From Candidatus Dojkabacteria bacterium UBA5209 (GTDB taxonomy: Bacteria; Patescibacteriota; Dojkabacteria; SC72): a stretch of DNA of 5,397 nucleotides. The stretch lies in NCBI GenBank assembly GCA_002412645.1, contig DHVL01000006.1:4772-10168 (forward strand). Direction: 5' to 3'. The notes beneath the pieces are model-generated. The model had not been told where the DNA came from, did not search any database, and saw nothing but the letters and a program-made list of their open reading frames with translations. Positions 1 through 5,035 of the stretch are shown piece by piece. A program made the position numbers and the translations under genes. Within the stretch, counting starts at the first letter, position 1, and every line of letters starts with the position of its first letter.

Positions 1-23
1 TTCGAATCCTATATCGCCCACCA
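1..23 (+). tRNA. 3' end of a tRNA gene (partial), with encoded CCA
   Basis: The first bases read as the right half of a tRNA. Bases 1-7 (TTCGAAT) form a T-loop, 8-12 (CCTAT) the 3' side of the T-stem, 13-19 (ATCGCCC) the 3' side of the acceptor stem, base 20 (A) the discriminator and 21-23 the encoded CCA. The 5' part lies outside the window, so the stems cannot be checked and the anticodon is unknown. The acceptor 5' strand should begin GGGCGAT, a pattern seen in tRNA-Val among others, but the identity is left open. A short T-run follows (24-28) without a clear terminator hairpin. The tRNA borders an accessory-looking region, a common integration position, and its sequence is echoed by the repeats at 957, 2156 and 4980. 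Confidence 0.85.
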
Positions 24-38
24 TTTTTCCCGTGTGCA

Positions 39-67
39 ATGACAAACATTTGGTAGGATGATATTAT
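39..67 (+). promoter_or_regulatory. Promoter of the phosphatase gene
   Basis: A -35-like ATGACA (39-44) is separated by 17 bases from a -10-like TATTAT (62-67). The ATG at 74 follows six bases after the -10, where transcription would normally begin, so the mRNA is predicted to be leaderless. It lies between the tRNA end and the first gene and is the best two-part promoter in the window. Confidence 0.65.
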
Positions 68-73
68 CTTCAT

Positions 74-958
74 ATGCTTTCAGATTCACAAATACAGGAA
101 TTAATCTCACAAATAAAAACACTAGGAGAGTTATCATTATTGTTACGAAAGAAGGGATTGGATATTGAGATAAAAGAAGATAGTTCACCAGTTACAAACG
201 TAGACAAAGTAATAAATGAAAGAGCAATTGAGTTCCTTCATTCAAAGTTTCCAAGTTTTGGGATTGTATCTGAAGAGCTTGATAAAGAATGGAAGGACAT
301 TAATTGGTTTGTTGACCCAATCAATGGAACCAAGGCATATCTCAAAGGTAAAAATGAAAACTGGAATATGCTTTTTGGATTAGTAGAAGGAAACTCTCCA
401 ATATTTGGGGCAATATATTATCCCTATGCTAATAAATTACAAGTAGGTGGGTCTATGATTGAGGCAGTTGAAATTCAAGAGAGTGGAACAAAGCACAAAC
501 TTCGTGTTGAGAAGAATCCCGAATTCAAGTCAATGTTATTATGCCCCAGTGATAATTGGTATATGGCATGGAATAGGGAACTAGGAAATAATCCAGAGTA
601 CGAACTTGTAAAATATGATCAAGTAGGAGAATGGGAAGACACAAGTGTTGTGATTGCCAAAAATAAAGCAAATCTCCTTATGAATAAGAATTGGGGAGCG
701 TGGGGTACCTGGGATATTGCAGCAGGTCATGCAGTATTATCTGCAGCAGGAGGAGTTACAACAGATTTCTTAGGTAATGATATTGATTACTTATCTGGGC
801 AGTCAATGCTACCTCATGGATTTAATTATGCTGATTCAATAGAAAGAATTAGAAGACTTCCGTGGTATGGAGTAAGTAAGGAAGAGTACGAAGGGAAGTT
901 TGAGATTAAAGACGAATCTAATTTAAGAGATAAAGAATCAAAAAGCACTTTGTTCTAA
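74..958 (+). CDS. Inositol monophosphatase / CysQ-like phosphatase with an altered metal site
   Basis: This 294-residue protein belongs to the Mg2+-dependent, lithium-sensitive phosphatase superfamily (inositol monophosphatase, 3'-phosphoadenosine 5'-phosphate phosphatase CysQ). The family motifs are in order: KEDSSPVTNVD at 34-44 resembles the CysQ K.D.SPVT..D box, SEE at 66-68 holds the metal-binding Glu, DPINGT at 81-86 is the DP(I)DGT signature, and WD at 213-214 followed by AAGG near 225 is the C-terminal signature. The second Asp of DPIDGT, a metal-2 ligand equivalent to Asp93 of human IMPA1, is Asn84 here, so activity may be weak or different. A charged tail of about 40 residues after position 250 is longer than in typical CysQ. 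No signal peptide is seen, so it should be cytosolic. The start at 74 is supported by the promoter six bases upstream; there is no ribosome binding site. The substrate cannot be told from sequence. The stop codon overlaps the first bases of the 957-987 repeat. Confidence 0.85.
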   Translation: MLSDSQIQELISQIKTLGELSLLLRKKGLDIEIKEDSSPVTNVDKVINERAIEFLHSKFPSFGIVSEELDKEWKDINWFVDPINGTKAYLKGKNENWNMLFGLVEGNSPIFGAIYYPYANKLQVGGSMIEAVEIQESGTKHKLRVEKNPEFKSMLLCPSDNWYMAWNRELGNNPEYELVKYDQVGEWEDTSVVIAKNKANLLMNKNWGAWGTWDIAAGHAVLSAAGGVTTDFLGNDIDYLSGQSMLPHGFNYADSIERIRRLPWYGVSKEEYEGKFEIKDESNLRDKESKSTLF

Positions 959-987
959 GTTCCATGCCTAAAAATGTAGCCCACCAT
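957..987 (+). repeat. tRNA-3'-end-like junction repeat, copy A
   Basis: This 31-base element starts AAGTTCCAT and ends GCCCACCAT. It aligns without gaps to copies B (2156-2186) and C (4980-5010); 17 of 31 columns are identical in all three. GTTCCATGCC resembles the T-loop/B-box of a tRNA (GTTCGAATCC), and GCCCACCAT equals the last nine bases across the CCA end of the tRNA at 1-23. From TTC to CCA it spans 27 bases against 23 in the tRNA. The flanking bases cannot form a T-stem, so it is not a functional tRNA end. It overlaps the stop of the phosphatase gene and precedes the peptidase promoter, as a cassette boundary or attachment-site remnant would. Confidence 0.6.
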
Positions 988-1002
988 TTCTTTATTTTCC
1001 TG

Positions 1003-1008
1003 TATAAT
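1003..1008 (+). promoter_or_regulatory. -10 element (TATAAT) of the peptidase gene
   Basis: A perfect TATAAT ends six bases before the ATG at 1015, the same spacing as at the phosphatase gene, and predicts a leaderless transcript. No good -35 is visible; 16 bases upstream lies CCACCA (981-986), the right end of repeat A. This element decides the start of the peptidase: the in-frame ATG at 964 lies upstream of it, inside the repeat, and would not be transcribed from here. Confidence 0.6.
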
Positions 1009-1014
1009 ACCCCT

Positions 1015-2139
1015 ATGGAACCAACTGAAATAGAAATGACTCCCGAACAACAAGATGTTAAGTATTTACAAGAGCAATTAGAACAAACACATTATGATCT
1101 ATATAGAAATGTAAGTGAGGAAATCTTTGCGGACTCTTTACAAAAAGCCACAGAAGTTGAGCCAGAATATTTTAAAATAGCTTTACAAGAATCTTTGGCA
1201 TTAATAGGTGATGCTCATACATATGTACCAGGGATATTCAATAAACAACATCCATTACTAGAATCTAAAGAGATTGAAGGAAAGATGTATATAATAGGGA
1301 CTTCCCAAGAACAGTCTTTTTTGATAGGACAAGAGATAAAAGAAATAAATGGATATCCTGTTACCGAAATAATTTCAAAAATTTCTAGACTCTCATCTAA
1401 AGAAAACAGAGAAATCCTTCTAAAAGATGTCTCTGTTTTTATGACCTCTCCCTTAGCTCTCAAATATTATGGATTTAGTAAAGGAGATGTTACTGAGATA
1501 ACAACAAATATTGGAAGTACAAACATTGTTGAGGAAAAAGATGCAAAGATCAAAATACAGAATCCATTGAAATGGAAAACTTCTGAGTTGAACAATCCTA
1601 CCTTTCTTGGGAATAGTGATTATCGTTTAAGAGTTATTGATAATACTTTGTTATTTCAATACAACAGTTGTACAAATAGAGATCGTACGAAAGGAGAATT
1701 AGAGGATTTCAAAAATAAACTACTAGAGATTGCAAAGGAATCTGATGCAATAGTTATTGATTTGCGACAGAACAGTGGAGGGAATACAGGAATAATGGCA
1801 GATCTATTTACTAGATTACCAGAGGATAAAAAGATATATGTTGCAATGGGAAGAAAAACCTTTTCTTCTGCAATACATCACCTTTTATACTTAAAAAAGA
1901 ATAAGGGAGGAATATTAATAGGTGAGAATGCTGGCCAGAGACCTAATAGGTTTGGAGATCATAAGGAAATAGTACTTCCCAATTCTAAGATTAGAGTTTC
2001 TTGCTCCTACAAATATTTTGAATTACTTCCTGGACAAGATATTGATGTTATTGAACCTGATATAAATATACCTATAAAGATCGAAGATTATAGAAACAAT
2101 ACAGATCCACTCAATGAATGGATCAAAGATAATCTATAA
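1015..2139 (+). CDS. S41-family (tail-specific-type) serine peptidase, cytoplasmic
   Basis: The 374-residue protein matches the S41 peptidase family. Numbering from the ATG at 1015, an N-terminal helical region carries GDAHT (65-69), the conserved D.H segment of many S41 proteins. A PDZ-like stretch follows (GQEIKEINGYPV, near 105). The core has VIDLRQNSGGN (247-257) and TFSSA (282-286), where Ser284 aligns with the nucleophile of E. coli Tsp. GENAGQRPNRFGD (near 303) and EPDI near the end are typical C-terminal core motifs. The Tsp catalytic Lys has no obvious equivalent in the GENAG segment, so a Ser-His arrangement using His68, as in tricorn-like members, is more likely; this is inference. 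No signal peptide or membrane segment is seen, unlike most periplasmic C-terminal processing proteases. The longer reading from 964 adds residues encoded by the repeat and promoter and is rejected. It stands alone between repeats A and B; the natural substrate is unknown. Confidence 0.85.
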   Translation: MEPTEIEMTPEQQDVKYLQEQLEQTHYDLYRNVSEEIFADSLQKATEVEPEYFKIALQESLALIGDAHTYVPGIFNKQHPLLESKEIEGKMYIIGTSQEQSFLIGQEIKEINGYPVTEIISKISRLSSKENREILLKDVSVFMTSPLALKYYGFSKGDVTEITTNIGSTNIVEEKDAKIKIQNPLKWKTSELNNPTFLGNSDYRLRVIDNTLLFQYNSCTNRDRTKGELEDFKNKLLEIAKESDAIVIDLRQNSGGNTGIMADLFTRLPEDKKIYVAMGRKTFSSAIHHLLYLKKNKGGILIGENAGQRPNRFGDHKEIVLPNSKIRVSCSYKYFELLPGQDIDVIEPDINIPIKIEDYRNNTDPLNEWIKDNL

Positions 2140-2155
2140 GCACTAACCTATACCC

Positions 2156-2186
2156 AAGTTCTATGGCTTTAAGCATCGCCTACCAT
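2156..2186 (+). repeat. tRNA-3'-end-like junction repeat, copy B
   Basis: This 31-base element starts AAGTTCTAT and ends GCCTACCAT, 16 bases after the peptidase stop. It has the same length and orientation as copies A and C, with 27 bases from TTC to CCA. Its right end differs from the tRNA end at 1-23 by one base (GCCTACCA against GCCCACCA). It contains short internal complementarity (ATGG/CCAT and GCTttaAGC) that copies A and C lack, so a common hairpin is not supported. Confidence 0.55.
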
Positions 2187-2238
2187 CTTTCTTATTTCAC
2201 ATTCATTGTTATATTCTAAGAATTAATTAAAGTTCATG

Positions 2239-2244
2239 TATAAT
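2239..2244 (+). promoter_or_regulatory. -10 element (TATAAT) of the kinase gene
   Basis: A perfect TATAAT is followed six bases later by GTG at 2251, giving the same leaderless geometry as the two upstream genes. A second AT-rich candidate, TATATT at 2210-2215, is weaker and has no start at the right distance. No convincing -35 is seen. The spacing argues that translation begins at GTG 2251, although the kinase is read in another frame a few codons later. Confidence 0.55.
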
Positions 2245-2250
2245 ATCAAT

Positions 2251-3086
2251 GTGAATAATGACAAGAAATTAACAAAGTTAATCCAGAAGAAACAGAAGAT
2301 ACTTCTTCTGGGAAATACAGTCATGTAGAGAAATTATCTAGTCATTCTAAATCATATATCTTCAAAAGAAATGACAAATTATTTCCAATCCTTGGGGAAA
2401 TAGAATTCCTAGAGAAATCACCAATCTCACCTGAACTGATAGATTTCTCTGTTAATAATAACTGGATCTTAATGGAGTTTATAGAAGGCGAAACATATCA
2501 CAGAAACGATCATAATATTCCCCTTGAATACTTCACTCAATTGGGGAAAGCAATATCTAAACTACATACTATACACAACACAGAGTATAAAACTTACTAC
2601 CAGAATCCCGAGGGAGAGACATATGATAGTTACACAGAGCTACTTAAGGATTTAGTTCTACAGGATCTATCAGAATTAAAATTTTTAAATTTTCTCCACC
2701 TCTCAACAAATGATATAAATAAGATCTTAGATGCTCTCAATGAACTGAAACCTTCAATACCAACACTAAGCCATGGAGATCTTCATCCCAGTAATACAAT
2801 TATTAATTCGAAGGGTATATTTTTGATAGATCCCTCTTCAGAGAGATTCATGGATTTTAGATGGGATTACGCAATGCTTAAATGGCAAATACGTAATAAT
2901 AAAAATTTCGAAGAATATATAGAAGCATTTAAAAATTCATATGATAAAGAATTAGATGATAGCTCCAAAGATCAAATTGTTGCTGATCTTCTTGTATCAT
3001 TAACATTAGAAGAATCTAACTTCAATAGCAATGGGCAAGAGCCATGGGCAGAAAATCACATAAGATCATTATTAAACAGGATCTAA
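2251..3086 (+). CDS. APH/choline-kinase-like phosphotransferase with an apparent N-terminal frameshift
   Basis: The protein has the protein-kinase-like fold of aminoglycoside phosphotransferases, choline kinases and fructosamine kinases, which transfer phosphate from ATP to a small hydroxyl or amine substrate. The catalytic loop HGDLHPSN (Asp codon at 2778) and the metal-binding IDPS (Asp codon at 2829) are intact, and WILMEFIEGE near 2463 is the hinge. The frame stays open and protein-like upstream of the first ATG (2472) back to about 2268, encoding the N-lobe (SYIFKRND, then EIEFL near 2400), so a start at 2472 would remove an essential lobe. No ATG, GTG or TTG occurs in that frame after the TGA at 2259. 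The promoter points to GTG 2251, one frame away; adding one A to the AAA at 2266-2268 would join them into a 278-residue protein, a normal length. Alternatives are an AUU start at 2268 or programmed frameshifting. The stop overlaps the acetyltransferase stop on the other strand by 15 bases. The substrate is unknown. Confidence 0.75.
2268..2311 (+). other. Two back-to-back inverted repeats at the kinase 5' end
   Basis: ATTAAC (2268-2273) and GTTAAT (2277-2282) are a perfect 6-bp inverted repeat with an AAA loop. Directly after it, CCAGAAGAA (2283-2291) and TTCTTCTGG (2303-2311) form a perfect 9-bp inverted repeat with an 11-base loop; CAGAAG at 2293-2298 can compete for the same right arm. In RNA both would fold about 17 bases or more into a leaderless transcript. 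The GTG 2251 frame runs through them and ends at TAG 2326-2328, giving a possible 25-codon leader peptide. No T-run follows, so this is not a standard terminator. Because the kinase frame also reads across it, chance within coding sequence cannot be excluded. Confidence 0.45.
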
Positions 3087-3530
3087 ATATTTTTCCATTT
3101 CTATATGTAAAAGTAGACCATCCTCGTTCGGGATATCTTTTACATCTTTATATCCAATATGTTTATAAAAATCATGTGCTATTAAACTAGACCATAACCA
3201 AACTCTTTTATACCCATTATCTTTAATAGATTTCTCTGCTATTTCTGCTAGCTTCCTTCCTAATCCTTTCCCCATTTGTGAAGGTAGTACATAAAGAGAT
3301 CTCATTTTATCTTCTTTTGCTAATACACAACCAACTATCTCATTATTATCTTCTGCTACAAAATAGTCATCATTTAATATATATTTCTTTAGTTTCTCTA
3401 CAGTATAGTTATTAAAAGTTTCTTCCATATCTTCTTGTGGGTATAGTTCTTTATGAGTTGCAAGAATAGATTCTCTTATTACCTTTTGCATAGAGTCTAT
3501 ATCTTTTATTTTAGCTTTTCGTATTTTCAT
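3072..3530 (-). CDS. GNAT-family N-acetyltransferase
   Basis: This 152-residue protein is a single GNAT domain, an enzyme family that moves an acetyl group from acetyl-CoA to an amine. The N-terminal strand and helix (MKIRKAKIKDIDSMQKVI) are typical. FVAEDNNEIVGCVL (57-70) gives strands 2-3. RSLYVLPSQMGKGLGRKL (77-94) contains strand 4 and the acetyl-CoA pyrophosphate loop Q85-x-G-x-G-x-G, and HDFYKHIGYKDV (119-130) is the usual FY...GF-type motif. Length and order are normal, and no residue looks missing. The acceptor, small molecule or protein, cannot be told. Its ATG lies 21 bases after the methyltransferase stop on the same strand, so the two may share a transcript. A TATAAG hexamer on the minus strand (3544-3539) lies eight bases before the ATG and could give it a promoter of its own. 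Its 3' end overlaps the convergent kinase gene by 15 bases. Confidence 0.85.
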   Translation of the reverse strand: MKIRKAKIKDIDSMQKVIRESILATHKELYPQEDMEETFNNYTVEKLKKYILNDDYFVAEDNNEIVGCVLAKEDKMRSLYVLPSQMGKGLGRKLAEIAEKSIKDNGYKRVWLWSSLIAHDFYKHIGYKDVKDIPNEDGLLLHIEMEKYLDPV

Positions 3531-3551
3531 AATAGTAACTTATATTTTATG

Positions 3552-4319
3552 TTAACCTTTCTTCCTTAAATGATATATCAACACTTCTGGTACTTTAGAA
3601 TCTATTTCATACTTATCAGGATATTCCTCTTTTGCACTTTGAGTCGGTTTTGGCTCAACAAAATCAATAATCTCAAAATCAGAATCTAAAATATCTCGGA
3701 TCTGTTCTCCAATAGTTGTATGGTAATGAATCATTTTGAAACCATCTGAGAATTTTACTTTCATCTCTTTAGAATTAAGATAGTCACCATACAGAGTATC
3801 TAAAGAACCATCTGTTAATTTTGAATTACCCAATATTGTATATTTCTTTTCTCCAACTATTTCTTTAACCATTGCTCTTTTAATAGGATGAATTATTGAG
3901 AATATGAACTCTCCATTCTCTTTGAGTAGTACACTTGTATTAGACAAGAGCTGTTTGTAATTTGGGAAATAGTGAGCAACAAAACTTGCAAATGCTACAT
4001 CAAACTTCTCTTCAAGTTTAAAATCTTCGGCATCACCAACATAAAAGTTGATATTTGGATATTTTTGTTTTGCAATCTTTATTAATTCCTCTGAAATATC
4101 AAAACCAACAACATTAGCACCTCTTTCATACAACAAATTTGCTTCTTCTCCACTTCCACATCCTATACAAATTATATCCTTCCCTTTTATATCACCCAAG
4201 ATATTTAACATTGCAGGTTTCTCAATATGTGAATGAGTGTAGTTATTCAGAGAGAATTTCTCTTCCCAGTCTTTTGCGTTTTTATTATAAGAATTTCTAT
4301 TTAGTATTTTACTCTCCAT
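3552..4319 (-). CDS. Class I SAM-dependent methyltransferase
   Basis: This 255-residue protein has the Rossmann-like methyltransferase fold (methyltransferase type 11/25 style). After an N-terminal YNKNAKDWEEKF segment (11-22) comes motif I, IICIGCGSGEEA (49-60), the SAM-binding glycine loop. VGFDIS (71-76) supplies the acidic residue for the ribose (Asp74), VGDAED (94-99) is the adenine-contact segment, and FDVAFASFVAHYF (106-118) with GEFIFSIIHP (136-145) are motifs IV and V. The C-terminal part (EIIDFVEPKP) resembles small-molecule methyltransferases, but the methyl acceptor is not predictable. The size is usual and the motifs are intact. It is divergent from the YHGS gene across a 90-base gap and upstream of the acetyltransferase, with which it may form a two-gene operon. 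No ribosome binding site and no strong -10 are visible before the ATG (a weak minus-strand TATTTC lies eight bases upstream). Confidence 0.87.
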   Translation of the reverse strand: MESKILNRNSYNKNAKDWEEKFSLNNYTHSHIEKPAMLNILGDIKGKDIICIGCGSGEEANLLYERGANVVGFDISEELIKIAKQKYPNINFYVGDAEDFKLEEKFDVAFASFVAHYFPNYKQLLSNTSVLLKENGEFIFSIIHPIKRAMVKEIVGEKKYTILGNSKLTDGSLDTLYGDYLNSKEMKVKFSDGFKMIHYHTTIGEQIRDILDSDFEIIDFVEPKPTQSAKEEYPDKYEIDSKVPEVLIYHLRKKG

Positions 4320-4323
4320 ATTG

Positions 4324-4365
4324 TCTAGAAATATTTTAATTATTTATTTTATTAAAAAATCTAGA
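4324..4365. repeat. Imperfect inverted repeat between divergent genes
   Basis: TCTAGA (4324-4329) plus TTTTAAT (4334-4340) pairs with ATTAAAA (4351-4357) plus TCTAGA (4360-4365), giving 13 paired bases with a small internal loop and a ten-base AT loop (4341-4350). It starts five bases upstream of the methyltransferase ATG, inside the divergent gap. It could be an operator or a 5' transcript hairpin. The region is very AT-rich, which raises the chance of accidental pairing, but the matched TCTAGA ends are distinctive. Confidence 0.4.
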
Positions 4366-4396
4366 TTAAAGCTATCTTAGTTTAAAATCTTTCTGA

Positions 4397-4402
4397 TATA
4401 AT
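4397..4402 (+). promoter_or_regulatory. -10 element (TATAAT) of the YHGS gene
   Basis: A perfect TATAAT ends seven bases before ATG 4410, again compatible with a leaderless message. An in-frame ATG at 4401 overlaps the hexamer and is therefore unlikely to be transcribed, so 4410 is the preferred start. No clear -35 is present. Confidence 0.55.
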
Positions 4403-4409
4403 GAGTGTA

Positions 4410-4790
4410 ATGGCCAACTTATATCATGGTAGTAGTAAAGGAAGTCTTAAAATAATAGAACCTAATAACTCTGGTTATGTATTTGCTACTTCAGAATTAG
4501 CATTTTCATTAATATTCTCTTCTAGAGAAAGGAATTCCTTGATTGCTAGATGGGGAATGAATAAAGAAAATATCCCTTATTTCTGTGAGAGAGTTGAAAA
4601 TATTTTTAATACTCTTCACAAAGGTAAGTCAGCATATATATACGTTTTAGATGATAAGAATTTCTTCCAAAATGATAGAACATGGAAATATGAATTTATT
4701 TCTGAAAAAGAAGAGAAAGTTTTAGAGGAAATATATGTAGAAGATATTGGACAGTATTTGTTAAAGATGGAGAAAGAGAATAAATTTTAA
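4410..4790 (+). CDS. Small YHGS-type protein, possibly ADP-ribosyltransferase-like; N-terminal part of a split gene
   Basis: This reading gives 126 residues. The N-terminus MANLYHGSSKGSLKIIEP followed by SGYVFATSELAFSLIF has the pattern of a YHGS strand and then a vF.T....A strand-helix. That pattern occurs in small ADP-ribosyltransferase-fold proteins of the DUF3990 kind, where the His would contact NAD. Later strands are SAYIYVLDDKNF (near 74) and KYEFISEKEEKVLEEIYVED, which could place an acidic catalytic residue, but I cannot verify a triad. The family call is therefore tentative; the protein could equally be an uncharacterised fold mate without transferase activity. The start at 4410 is chosen over 4401 because the latter lies within the -10. 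The TAA at 4788-4790 appears premature: the same frame goes on coding for 56 more residues. No signal peptide or membrane segment is seen. Confidence 0.6.
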   Translation: MANLYHGSSKGSLKIIEPNNSGYVFATSELAFSLIFSSRERNSLIARWGMNKENIPYFCERVENIFNTLHKGKSAYIYVLDDKNFFQNDRTWKYEFISEKEEKVLEEIYVEDIGQYLLKMEKENKF

Positions 4791-4961
4791 TTAATAAGGT
4801 ATAAAGATCGTAAAGAGTATTTCCCCGAAATTGATGAAGAATCTATAAAAATAGCCTTGTCTATTGGTAAAAAATATGGGAAAGAAAGAGCGATAAAAGA
4901 CTGTAAGAAATGGAGACCTGATATTTTAGAACAAGTTTGTACACAATTAGAGAGAATATAA
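4791..4961 (+). pseudogene. In-frame continuation of the YHGS gene after a TAA stop
   Basis: Directly after TAA 4788-4790 the same frame stays open for 56 codons to TAA 4959-4961. The translation begins LIRYKDRKEYFPEIDEES and ends ILEQVCTQLERI: charged, with strand- and helix-like patterns and no low-complexity look. It has no ATG or GTG, only an internal TTG, no promoter and no ribosome binding site, so it is unlikely to be a separate gene. The simplest reading is that 4410-4961 was one gene of about 183 codons interrupted by a nonsense change, by a sequencing error, or read through. It ends 18 bases before repeat C, matching the gene-then-repeat layout seen at copies A and B. Confidence 0.6.
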
Positions 4962-4979
4962 TAATGTTATCTTGCCCCT

Positions 4980-5010
4980 TAGTTCCATACCTGATAGTGT
5001 ATCTCACCAT
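4980..5010 (+). repeat. tRNA-3'-end-like junction repeat, copy C
   Basis: This 31-base element starts TAGTTCCAT and ends TCTCACCAT, with the same 27-base TTC-to-CCA span as copies A and B. It lies 18 bases after the TAA ending the YHGS frame and 16 bases before the next TATAAT. Its middle contains GATAgtgTATC, a short inverted repeat absent from the other copies. With a 17-base spacer, its TCACCA (5004-5009) would fall at the -35 position of the next promoter. Confidence 0.6.
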
Positions 5011-5026
5011 CCCCTATATATGCTAA

Positions 5027-5032
5027 TATAAT
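5027..5032 (+). promoter_or_regulatory. -10 element of the NTP pyrophosphatase gene
   Basis: A perfect TATAAT (5027-5032) lies three bases before ATG 5036. The overlapping TAATAT (5024-5029) would restore the six-base gap seen at other genes. Either reading puts the transcription start at or next to the ATG, so there is no room for a ribosome binding site in the transcript. Confidence 0.5.
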
Positions 5033-5035
5033 CAA

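Noticed and set aside
943..949. Shared AAGCACT upstream of repeats A (943-949) and B (2138-2144).
   Set aside because: The distance to the repeat differs (7 and 11 bases) and copy C lacks it; a 7-mer match is weak evidence.
957..987. The junction repeats as genuine small tRNA genes.
   Set aside because: The bases before TTC cannot pair with those after the loop to form a T-stem, the acceptor spacing is four bases too long, and no D-arm or anticodon arm precedes them.
981..1008. The junction repeats as mere promoter parts supplying a -35.
   Set aside because: The distance from CCAT to the -10 fits for copies A and C (15-16 bases), but copy B lies over 50 bases away from its TATAAT, so a fixed promoter role does not explain all copies.
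964..1014. An N-terminal extension of the peptidase from ATG 964.
   Set aside because: It is encoded by repeat A and the promoter, lies upstream of the predicted transcription start, and adds nothing typical of the family.
2251..2261. TGA recoding (Gly or Trp) to rescue the kinase start.
   Set aside because: Reading through TGA 2259-2261 meets TAA at 2256-2258 directly upstream, and no other gene in the window uses in-frame TGA.
3093..3121. A possible fourth junction repeat after the kinase stop (TTCCATTTCT ... AGTAGACCAT).
   Set aside because: The spacing is one base longer than in the three clear copies, the left AG is missing, and the stretch encodes a normal C-terminus of the acetyltransferase on the other strand. 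Its position after a gene end is suggestive, but chance is as likely.
4980..5010. The junction repeats as integron attC sites.
   Set aside because: No conserved inverted core sites (RYYYAAC/GTTRRRY) or shared long hairpin are seen; internal pairing differs in each copy.
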